5,346 nt of DNA from Euryarchaeota archaeon RBG_13_57_23 (GTDB taxonomy: Archaea; Thermoplasmatota; Thermoplasmata; UBA10834). The DNA is taken from contig MGVW01000044.1 in the NCBI GenBank assembly GCA_001800675.1, forward strand, positions 1 through 5,346, in the 5' to 3' direction. This document shows, piece by piece, positions 1 through 5,346 of the stretch. Positions within the stretch are counted from its first letter, which is position 1. Each line of letters opens with the position of its first letter. The position numbers and the translations under genes were made by a program. The notes beneath the pieces are model-generated. The model worked only from the letters and a program-made list of their open reading frames with translations, was not told the origin of the DNA and did not search any database.

Positions 1-1351
1 CTACCTGCTGCTGATGAACATGTGTAAGGATCGCAGGGCCGCTCTGATGGGTGCCTTCTTCATCACATTGTTCGGGACGTTCCTCTACACGACGGCGTCA
101 GGGTGGAAGGAGTCTCTCGGGATCGTCCTGTACTTCCTGTTGATCTACGCATACACGCGCCGCAACCTCGTCCCGATGAAGATCATGCTGATACTGCTGC
201 TGATGACCCTTCCCTTCGTACACCACCTCGTGGCCTTGGTTTCCTACATGACCGTCCTCTTCCTGACCGGCTGGAGCGTGGTCTTCGCCGCTGCCTATCG
301 AACGACTGGAAGAAGGCACTTTGAGGACATTTCCATCGTCGCGTTGTTTTCCGTCTTCGCTCTCGGCTACTACTTCTATGTATCATTCGACAAGCTCAGC
401 TACATCGGTTCGGCGACCGGGTTCCTCCTCCTTCTGGGAACGATGGCTCTGTTCTTCCTGGGCGTGACGATAATGCTCCTGCTTCCCACGCATCTGAAGT
501 GGACGCTCGCGCCAATCCCGGCGGCGTTCATCATGGTGCTCGCGTACGTCGACTACAGTGGTCACGCTTTCGACTACACTCCAGGAACAAGCGCCTTCAA
601 CTACTACCTCATCGCGGCAGCCAGCGCGGTAATGCTGTTCTTCGGGTGGTATGGTCTGGAGTCTATGATTGAGTCAAAATCGGCCTTCCGTGCGATTCCC
701 GTCGCCATGCTTGTCCCCGCTCTGACCCTCATGTGCTTCGCGCTCATCTCGCCGACCGTGGACAACAAGCATCAGATGATCTACAGGACATTCGACATGG
801 CGGACCCTGCTATCGCGCTTGGACTGGGCATCGCGTTCTATTCCATGTTCAGGATGCGGCGACTGAAGCGGTTCGCTCCGGTCGTACTCGCATCGACGGT
901 CGCCCTTCTCATGGCAACGGCTCCATACGGTCTATACACGGAGGAGTTCACGGGCGTCCGCCACGACACCCAGGCATATGAGGTGGAGGCTTTTGCTTGG
1001 CTGAAGGAATCCCATTTCAACGACACGCCGTATGCGCTGAGCGATGAGAGGCTGTCGTTCATCGCGTTGATGATGTTCGACTATGCGAAGGACAACGACC
1101 TGCCGCAGAGACTGTTGTACAATCGTTCTCTGGTGCCTGGGGACTACAACGTGTATGAGAAGTCCTGGACGACTCGTGGCGTCAACGATTACCCGAACGG
1201 TCTTGTGCAGATAGACCCAGAGTTCATGGACAGCCTGATGTACATCGAGAACGTGTTCTATGTTGGCGGTCCTGAGGAGGACCAGCTGATCATCATCCAG
1301 CATACATGGGTCGGCCATGTCTACAACAACTGGTACTATGAGGATTCTTGA
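1..1351 (+). CDS. Polytopic membrane protein, GT-C/polysaccharide polymerase-like (5' partial)
   Basis: The frame is open to the left edge (Tyr-Leu-Leu-Leu precede the first Met at base 14), so the true start probably lies outside the window and the Met at 14 is probably internal. Counting from that Met, 445 residues are visible. About eleven hydrophobic segments span residues 10-306 (roughly 10-27, 33-48, 54-66, 70-92, 107-124, 133-157, 162-180, 195-216, 227-246, 263-278, 286-306). A soluble tail of about 140 residues follows, rich in acidic and aromatic residues. A PFVHH motif (67-71) lies between membrane segments. The loop at 257-270 (YRTFDMADPAIALG) and the start of the tail (YEVEAFAWL, 322-330) resemble, from memory, archaeal GT-C-fold or sugar-polymerase membrane proteins, whose tail faces outside. 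The stop is TGA at 1349-1351, five bases before the end of the opposing glycosyltransferase gene. The glycan neighbourhood supports a role in handling lipid-linked sugars. Exact activity is unknown; a flippase or unrelated membrane protein remains possible. Confidence 0.8.
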   Translation, partial: YLLLMNMCKDRRAALMGAFFITLFGTFLYTTASGWKESLGIVLYFLLIYAYTRRNLVPMKIMLILLLMTLPFVHHLVALVSYMTVLFLTGWSVVFAAAYRTTGRRHFEDISIVALFSVFALGYYFYVSFDKLSYIGSATGFLLLLGTMALFFLGVTIMLLLPTHLKWTLAPIPAAFIMVLAYVDYSGHAFDYTPGTSAFNYYLIAAASAVMLFFGWYGLESMIESKSAFRAIPVAMLVPALTLMCFALISPTVDNKHQMIYRTFDMADPAIALGLGIAFYSMFRMRRLKRFAPVVLASTVALLMATAPYGLYTEEFTGVRHDTQAYEVEAFAWLKESHFNDTPYALSDERLSFIALMMFDYAKDNDLPQRLLYNRSLVPGDYNVYEKSWTTRGVNDYPNGLVQIDPEFMDSLMYIENVFYVGGPEEDQLIIIQHTWVGHVYNNWYYEDS

Positions 1352-1356
1352 GTCCG

Positions 1357-2490
1357 CTAGTGTGCGGATTCGAATACCGTGGCAAGCTTCCTGAGATTCT
1401 CAGGGCCGTGCATCTTCTCCACTCGTGCCCTGTTTCTCTTGCCTTCGTTCCGGCGTAGCTCTGGATCCAGCATGTAGGTCCTCAGCCCGAGGGCGATCGA
1501 TTCGGGATCTCCCTCAGGTACCACGATCGACTCGACCAGCTCGGGTATGCCCGCATGTGATGTCGAGACGACTGGCTTGGAGTATGCCATCGCCTCCATG
1601 ATCGATACCGGGAGCCCTTCCTTCTGTCCGCTCGGAGCGGTCTTCGAGGGGAGGCAGAACACATCGCACGCCTGGTAAAGGATCCTCAGGAGGTCTTCGT
1701 TGACCGACCCTAGCAGCTGGACGTTTCCGGCCTTGATTAGGTCAGAGGCCATCCCCTTGACATCCACGGGACCGTCCCCGACGATCCAGAACACGACGGG
1801 CTCGTCCTTCATCTTCCTCGCGGCTTCGATCAGGATGTCGTACCCCTTGTAGTCGTGGAACTTGGCCACGGTCAATACCTTCATCCGGTCGTCCTGCTTG
1901 AATTGTTCGAGCGGCACTTCCAACCTTATCGTCTCTACCTTCTCTGGAGGCACGTGCATCCCCTCGATGAGTACTCTGCGATTATAGTCGCACACCGTGA
2001 CCAGCTTCGAGGCCCTGTCCAAGGCCTTCTTGAACAGCTTCCTGTCCGCATAGAAGATCAGCTCGTGCGAATGCACGGTCACGGTGAAAGGGATGCCAGC
2101 TAGTGAGCTTGAGAAGTACGCGGTGAACATCTTGCGGTCCGCGAAATGGCAGTGGATTACCTCGATCTTCTCTCGGACCATCTCCCTCGAGAACTGCGCT
2201 GCGAGCCCGAGTTCCGGTATCGCCCTGTCCGCGAGGGCCTCTCCGGCCATGCGCAGGAAGGTCCGAGGCCTTCTGAAGAGCCAGTAGAACATCGACGCGC
2301 CCGCTCTGACCATGCTTGGTCTGTGCACGGGCCAGGACTCCTTGGGCATGTAAAGGCCCTGAGAGACCTTGGTCGGGAATATGTGCACTTGGAATCCCAT
2401 CTCGACGACCGCCTCTATCTCCCGGTAGTTGAAGCTCGGAACGCCTCCCTTGAGGGAGAGTATGTAGCCGATTCTTTTCTTGGACTGCAT
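1357..2490 (-). CDS. GT4 family glycosyltransferase, WcaL/exopolysaccharide-type
   Basis: Predicted retaining GT-B glycosyltransferase that transfers a sugar from a nucleotide donor to a growing lipid-linked or surface glycan at the cytoplasmic membrane face. It is 377 residues from the ATG at 2490; a GTG directly before it (2491-2493) is an equally possible start. The N-terminal acceptor half shows KGGVPSF...REIEAV (about 14-28), HCHFADR (113-119) and PFTVTVHSHEL (134-144), a pattern typical of the colanic-acid WcaL-like subgroup. The C-terminal donor half has VAKFHDYKG (208-216), GDGP (238-241) and EGLPVSIME, the EX7E motif with E291 and E299. Two departures from the family are visible: the usual Gly-Arg before the donor-binding Lys is Ala-Lys (A209, K210), and the usual (N/C)G(V/I)D loop is RLEVPLEQF (189-197). 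Length is normal for GT4. It is transcribed away from the radical SAM gene across a 106-base gap and converges on the membrane protein gene. Donor and acceptor cannot be read from sequence. Confidence 0.95.
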   Translation of the reverse strand: MQSKKRIGYILSLKGGVPSFNYREIEAVVEMGFQVHIFPTKVSQGLYMPKESWPVHRPSMVRAGASMFYWLFRRPRTFLRMAGEALADRAIPELGLAAQFSREMVREKIEVIHCHFADRKMFTAYFSSSLAGIPFTVTVHSHELIFYADRKLFKKALDRASKLVTVCDYNRRVLIEGMHVPPEKVETIRLEVPLEQFKQDDRMKVLTVAKFHDYKGYDILIEAARKMKDEPVVFWIVGDGPVDVKGMASDLIKAGNVQLLGSVNEDLLRILYQACDVFCLPSKTAPSGQKEGLPVSIMEAMAYSKPVVSTSHAGIPELVESIVVPEGDPESIALGLRTYMLDPELRRNEGKRNRARVEKMHGPENLRKLATVFESAH

Positions 2491-2514
2491 CACGGGCTCA
2501 ACTCACAGGGCTGG

Positions 2515-2551
2515 GTCTGCGCAGACGAGGCGGTCTGGCCTCGGCGATCGC
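2515..2551. promoter_or_regulatory. Cluster of three abutting inverted repeats in the divergent gap
   Basis: Three dyads lie end to end: a perfect 12-base palindrome GTCTGCGCAGAC (2515-2526); a 6-base inverted repeat CGAGGC (2526-2531) / GCCTCG (2538-2543) around a 6-base loop; and the 8-base palindrome GCGATCGC (2544-2551). The pentamer GTCTG or its complement occurs three times (2515, 2522, 2533). The cluster sits just upstream of the radical SAM TATA box and inside the likely leader of the opposing glycosyltransferase. It could be an operator or leader hairpins. GC-rich DNA produces short dyads by chance, so function is inferred. Confidence 0.45.
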
Positions 2552-2563
2552 TGGGCGACAATG

Positions 2564-2571
2564 AATATATA
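2564..2571 (+). promoter_or_regulatory. Archaeal TATA box for the radical SAM gene (leaderless)
   Basis: AATATATA is the only AT-rich stretch in this GC-rich gap. Archaeal transcription usually starts about 22-27 bases downstream of the box centre, which here falls at roughly 2590-2596, just before the ATG at 2600. The mRNA would therefore have almost no 5' leader, and no Shine-Dalgarno sequence precedes the ATG. This decides against the in-frame TTG at 2588, which would lie at or upstream of the transcript start. The box is nearly symmetric (CTATATATT on the other strand) and could also drive the opposing glycosyltransferase with a leader of about 50 bases. Confidence 0.65.
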
Positions 2572-2599
2572 GCGCGGGCTAATACCTTTGCGTCCCGTC

Positions 2600-3601
2600 A
2601 TGGCTCGCCCGAAAGAGGCCACACTGGCAGTCACTTATCGTTGTAACTCGAAGTGCTCGATGTGCAACATCTGGCAGATCACCGAGTTCGACGACCTGCC
2701 CGCGGAGGAATACGCCAAGCTGCCGAGCTCGTTGCGCACGATAAACATCACGGGCGGGGAGCCTTTCCTGCGCAAGGATCTGGTGGAGGTCATCCGGCAG
2801 ATACACAAGGCCGCCCCGAACAGCAGGATCGTCATCTCGTCGAACGGGTTCTTGACGGACAGAATCACACAGGTCCTGTCCGAGGTGCGGAAGTTCCATC
2901 CCAAGATCGGTATTGGTGTCTCGGTCGACGGGATAGGCGAGGTGCACGACAAGGTCAGAGGCGTCAAGGGAAGCTTCGAGAAGACCATGGCCACGGTGAA
3001 GGCGGTGAAGGCCCTCGGGATAAGCGACATCAGGCTTGGAATGACGATAGTGCCAGACAACCAGGACCAGGTGTTCGATGTCTACAAGCTGGCGAAGGAA
3101 TTGGGCGTCGAGTTCACGACCACTGTCGCGCACAATTCGGGGATATATTTCAAGAAGACAGACAACACCCCTCGGAAGACCACCGAGCAGCTCAAGGGCG
3201 ACCTGCGGAGGATCGGGGACGAGCATCTCCGGTCAGGGACGGTCAAGAACTGGTTCAGGGCGTATCACCTCGCGGGTATCACGGACGATTCCATGCGGTC
3301 GCAGAGCTCGAAGAAGTGTGCTGCGGGAGACAGGTTCTACTTCATGGATCCCGCTGGACAGGTATACCCGTGCATCGTCATGGACAAGGTAATCGGCAAC
3401 ATCAAGAATGTCAAGAAATTCGAGGACCTGATCCCGGAGGAGAAGGCGGCCGAGGTTAGGAAGGCGGTAAGGGCGTGCAGAGCCGACTGTTGGATGGTCT
3501 GCAACATACGCAGCCTGATATCGAGCCATCCCAGCGATTCGCTCGTATGGATTCTGAAGAACAAGCCGCGGGCCCACTTCTCGAAGAAATCAGGTCCGTG
3601 A
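2600..3601 (+). CDS. Radical SAM protein with twitch/SPASM-like C-terminal domain
   Basis: Radical S-adenosylmethionine enzyme of 333 residues. The N-terminal core carries CNSKCSMC, the CX3CX2C 4Fe-4S motif (C15, C19, C22), followed by TGGEP (51-55, SAM binding) and the core strands ISSNGFL (79-85) and GVSVDG (106-111). The C-terminal part has C240-X12-G-X4-C258, which fits the CX9-15GX4C signature of SPASM/twitch domains, then GNIK (266-269) and C293-X3-C297-X3-C301. This suggests at least one auxiliary Fe-S cluster. Family members of this kind modify peptides or sugars, or act in cofactor synthesis; the substrate here is unknown. The ATG at 2600 is chosen over the TTG at 2588 because of the TATA box at 2564-2571. 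The gene lies between two glycosyltransferase genes on the opposite strand and overlaps the second by 12 bases at its 3' end. This suggests glycan, lipid-carrier or acceptor modification, as an inference from neighbourhood. Confidence 0.95.
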   Translation: MARPKEATLAVTYRCNSKCSMCNIWQITEFDDLPAEEYAKLPSSLRTINITGGEPFLRKDLVEVIRQIHKAAPNSRIVISSNGFLTDRITQVLSEVRKFHPKIGIGVSVDGIGEVHDKVRGVKGSFEKTMATVKAVKALGISDIRLGMTIVPDNQDQVFDVYKLAKELGVEFTTTVAHNSGIYFKKTDNTPRKTTEQLKGDLRRIGDEHLRSGTVKNWFRAYHLAGITDDSMRSQSSKKCAAGDRFYFMDPAGQVYPCIVMDKVIGNIKNVKKFEDLIPEEKAAEVRKAVRACRADCWMVCNIRSLISSHPSDSLVWILKNKPRAHFSKKSGP

Positions 3602-4723
3602 GAGCTCCGAGTACGTTTGGGCGAGCTTGTCGACAACCGCGTCCCAGGAGAACTCGCGTGTCACGTACGCCTTCCCCACGACTCCGAGGGCCTTCGCAAC
3701 CGTCTTCTTGTCCATCAGCTTCACAATCGATTCGGAGAGGATCTTCGGGTCTCCAGGTGTGATGAGTCTCAACGCAGCGGGGTCGACGGACGATTCCAAC
3801 CCGCCGACCTTCGAGGCGATGCATGGTAGGCCGGAGGCCATCGCCTCCAGCAAGGATATTGGCACCCCCTCCGACAACGAAGGCAACACATACAGGTCTG
3901 AGTGCAAGAAGTAGGGTTTGATCAGTCGGTGTTCCACAGGGCCGAGGAACAGTATCTCGGGGATTTCTGATGCCGCCGTCTTGACATCCTTTGCTAGAGG
4001 TCCTTCGCCGATGAAGACGAATCGGGCATTTGCGCGCTGTCCCTTTTCCATGAGTCTGATCGCGTCAAGGAGAACGCTGACGCCCTTCACGTTAGTCAGC
4101 CTGCCGACAAAGAGAACGATGAACGTTCCCTCGCTGTACTCCTTTGGTCGATCCTCCTTCCGTTTATCGAACTCAGCAACATCGATACCGCTAGACAGGA
4201 GTTCTGCCTGTCGACCGAGGGTCATCACGGTCTCCAAAGCCTTCTGGTCTGTGCAGAATATGTGAGCCGCACGTCGTATGGCCTTCTTTTGCATCATGCG
4301 TATGCCCTGGCGGAAAGGTGTCGGCCAGTCCTTCTCGTGGAACCCTATACCGTGCATCGTGTAGACTAGTCGTCCCTTAGCCGAGGTCAACGCGCTCGCG
4401 TATCCGCCCGTGGCATCGTGTGCATGCACGATGGCACCCTTTCTGCGCCGAAGATGACGCATGATTCCCGGAATCGCCGTCAACTTGAGCGAATACCTGC
4501 CCTTGAGACAAGCGACCCTGATCACATGAACGCCTTCGATGTCCTCATTCCTTGCTAGACCTCTCAAGCGAGGGACTATGACACTGACTGAGAATCCCTT
4601 CCTCGCGACCCTCGTAGCAACCTCGTAAACGTGAGTCTCGATGCCACCGATGACAGGAGGGAAAGTCTTCGGTCCAACGAAAACGACCTCGATCTTCTTC
4701 CCATCGCCAGATGTGCCGTCCAC
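3590..4723 (-). CDS. GT4 family glycosyltransferase (GT-B fold)
   Basis: Predicted nucleotide-sugar-dependent retaining glycosyltransferase of 377 residues, cytoplasmic or membrane-peripheral, likely extending a lipid-linked glycan. The canonical GT4 pattern is complete: N-terminal glycine-rich loop PPVIGGIETH (22-31), HAHD (100-103), YTMHGIGF (121-128), SSGIDVAEF (177-185), the donor-binding VGRLTNVKG (206-214, with R208 and K213), GEGP (239-242), and EGVPISLLE, the EX7E motif with E285 and E293. The start is GTG at 4723: an in-frame TAG lies six codons upstream (4739-4741), and the next Met is deep inside the fold. A GGGAG nine bases before the GTG (4733-4737) could serve as ribosome binding site. 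The gene follows the GlcNAc-1-P transferase gene on the same strand after a 96-base gap with its own promoter-like box, so it may be co-transcribed or independent. It is clearly distinct in sequence from the other GT4 in the window, so the pair is not a recent tandem copy. Sugar specificity cannot be read. Confidence 0.97.
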   Translation of the reverse strand: MDGTSGDGKKIEVVFVGPKTFPPVIGGIETHVYEVATRVARKGFSVSVIVPRLRGLARNEDIEGVHVIRVACLKGRYSLKLTAIPGIMRHLRRRKGAIVHAHDATGGYASALTSAKGRLVYTMHGIGFHEKDWPTPFRQGIRMMQKKAIRRAAHIFCTDQKALETVMTLGRQAELLSSGIDVAEFDKRKEDRPKEYSEGTFIVLFVGRLTNVKGVSVLLDAIRLMEKGQRANARFVFIGEGPLAKDVKTAASEIPEILFLGPVEHRLIKPYFLHSDLYVLPSLSEGVPISLLEAMASGLPCIASKVGGLESSVDPAALRLITPGDPKILSESIVKLMDKKTVAKALGVVGKAYVTREFSWDAVVDKLAQTYSELSRT

Positions 4724-4773
4724 GGCCCCAAACTCCCGCTAATAGTCGGATACTGAAGGTCCCGAGAATCGAC

Positions 4774-4787
4774 TGCTGATGTCAGCA
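4774..4787. promoter_or_regulatory. Operator-like dyad TGCTGA-TG-TCAGCA
   Basis: A perfect inverted repeat with 6-base arms and a 2-base centre. It lies between the TATA-like box at 4796-4804 and the position where a minus-strand transcript from that box would begin (about 4774). Archaeal repressors commonly bind at this place. No regulator gene is visible in the window, and the role is inferred from position and symmetry only. Confidence 0.4.
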
Positions 4788-4795
4788 CTATGTGA

Positions 4796-4804
4796 GTATT
4801 TAAC
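4796..4804 (-). promoter_or_regulatory. TATA-like box for the GT4 gene starting at 4723
   Basis: Read on the minus strand the sequence is GTTAAATAC, the only clear AT-rich element in the 96-base gap between the two minus-strand genes. Its centre is about 77 bases from the GTG start, giving a predicted leader of about 50 bases that ends in a weak GGGAG ribosome binding site. The box overlaps no coding sequence. It is a weaker match to an archaeal TATA box than the one at 2564-2571. Confidence 0.45.
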
Positions 4805-4819
4805 AACTGACCAGCGCGG

Positions 4820-5346
4820 TCACAGGATCAGGTCGACAGCGATCACGATGACGCACATGGCTATCTCGATTCCCCAGATGAAGGCCACGAGTTCCTTCTC
4901 GTTCACGTGGAACCGCTTCATGAAGATGTGCGTGAGCGACTCGATTCTTCCGTGGTACTCGAGGAAACCATTCTCGGATTCGGAAGCGTAGTTCTCGGCC
5001 TGGAACCGTCCTCTGAACTTCAGGAAGAACTCCACCATCATCGGTATGAAGATGAACGCGGTCTGAACGGGCAACTCTGAGAGTATCCCCGCTACCGCGA
5101 TGGTCGCCCCCATGAAGAGCATCATCGTGTCGCCAGGGAAGATTGTGGCCGGATACTTGTTGAAGTAGAGGAACGCGATGAGCGCCCCGAGCAACGGCAC
5201 AAGCAGGTAGACGCCGTCCATTCTGTCGTGGATCAAGCACAGTATCAGGAGCGTCATCGCCATGATGATGCCCAGGCCAGTTCCCAGACCGTTGAAGCCC
5301 TCCAACATATTGGCAGCGTTGGCCGCGCACGTGACCGCGAACGCCA
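4820..5346 (-). CDS. Polyprenol-phosphate GlcNAc-1-P transferase, AglH/Alg7-like (5' partial)
   Basis: C-terminal part of an integral membrane enzyme of the MraY/WecA/Alg7 family. The family transfers a sugar-1-phosphate (GlcNAc-1-P in Alg7 and AglH) from a UDP-sugar to dolichyl or polyprenyl phosphate, the first committed step of lipid-linked oligosaccharide assembly. The frame runs open through the right edge. Counting from the internal Met at 5308, 162 residues are seen, preceded in frame by AFAVTCAANAAN. Diagnostic motifs are NAANMLEGFNGLGTGLG across that Met (the Alg7 NxxNxLxGxNGLexG region), FPGDTMMLFMGA (57-68, with D60) and the late cytoplasmic loop ending HGRIESLTHIFMKRF (119-133), followed by the NEKE-type segment (136-139) and a last membrane helix (about 141-160). 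Hydrophobic segments also lie near 11-26, 32-48, 62-76 and 81-96. The SLTH loop and short C-terminus fit archaeal members better than bacterial MraY. Family assignment is firm; the sugar (GlcNAc or a relative) is inferred. Confidence 0.93.
   Translation of the reverse strand, partial: AFAVTCAANAANMLEGFNGLGTGLGIIMAMTLLILCLIHDRMDGVYLLVPLLGALIAFLYFNKYPATIFPGDTMMLFMGATIAVAGILSELPVQTAFIFIPMMVEFFLKFRGRFQAENYASESENGFLEYHGRIESLTHIFMKRFHVNEKELVAFIWGIEIAMCVIVIAVDLIL

Noticed and set aside
14..16. ATG at 14 as the true start of the membrane protein
   Set aside because: The frame continues open to the window edge with hydrophobic codons, and no promoter or ribosome binding site can be judged in 13 bases, so an upstream start is more likely.
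2146..2646. Open frame of 166 codons on the + strand crossing the divergent gap
   Set aside because: It is antisense to the first GT4, spans the promoter region and runs into the radical SAM gene in a different frame. Its composition is not protein-like.
2579..3226. Open frame of 215 codons on the - strand opposite the radical SAM gene
   Set aside because: Low-complexity Leu/Arg/Asp/His-rich composition typical of antisense shadows, and no family motif.
2653..3459. Long open frame (268 codons) on the + strand inside the radical SAM gene, in another frame
   Set aside because: Its translation is rich in Arg, Gly, His and Gln with no recognisable motif, while the overlapping frame carries CX3CX2C, GGE and the C-terminal cysteine set. 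It is a by-product of GC-rich codons.
3576..3592. Possible terminator hairpin around TTCTCGAAGAA at the end of the radical SAM gene
   Set aside because: The stem is only about four base pairs, no T tract follows, and it lies within coding sequence.
4576..4806. Short minus-strand open frame starting next to the TATA-like box (76 codons), which would be near-leaderless
   Set aside because: It overlaps the N-terminus of the well-supported GT4 in another frame, and its product is Ser/Arg-rich with no membrane or domain features.
4779..4991. Short plus-strand open frame opposite the phosphotransferase
   Set aside because: Antisense to a clearly conserved coding region, with no motif and no promoter on that strand.

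Overview
The window looks archaeal. The rightmost gene is an Alg7/AglH-type polyprenol-phosphate GlcNAc-1-phosphotransferase of the eukaryote/archaeal kind. Promoters look like TATA boxes rather than -35/-10 pairs. One gene appears leaderless, with its ATG about 30 bases after the TATA box. The DNA is moderately GC-rich, with dense coding and short gaps. A Thermoplasmatota-like euryarchaeon would fit, but the sequence alone does not settle the lineage. No RNA genes, CRISPR arrays, insertion sequences or long repeats were seen.

Layout, left to right: (1) the 3' part of a polytopic membrane protein (+ strand, open at the left edge) with a soluble C-terminal tail, resembling archaeal GT-C/polysaccharide-polymerase membrane proteins; (2) a GT4 glycosyltransferase (- strand) of the exopolysaccharide WcaL-like type, ending 5 bases from gene 1; (3) a 106-base divergent gap holding a TATA box and three abutting inverted repeats; (4) a radical SAM enzyme (+ strand) with a twitch/SPASM-like C-terminal cysteine set; (5) a second, canonical GT4 glycosyltransferase (- strand) whose 3' end overlaps the radical SAM gene by 12 bases; (6) a 96-base gap with a TATA-like box and a 14-base dyad; (7) the 3' part of the GlcNAc-1-P transferase gene (- strand, open at the right edge).

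Together this reads as part of a surface-glycan or protein N-glycosylation locus. The phosphotransferase would load the first sugar phosphate onto a dolichyl/polyprenyl phosphate on the cytoplasmic side. The two GT4 enzymes would extend the glycan from nucleotide sugars. The polytopic protein could act on lipid-linked sugars in or outside the membrane. The radical SAM enzyme is the unexplained member and the best candidate for something new: a modification of the glycan, its lipid carrier or a peptide acceptor. That functional link rests on gene neighbourhood alone.
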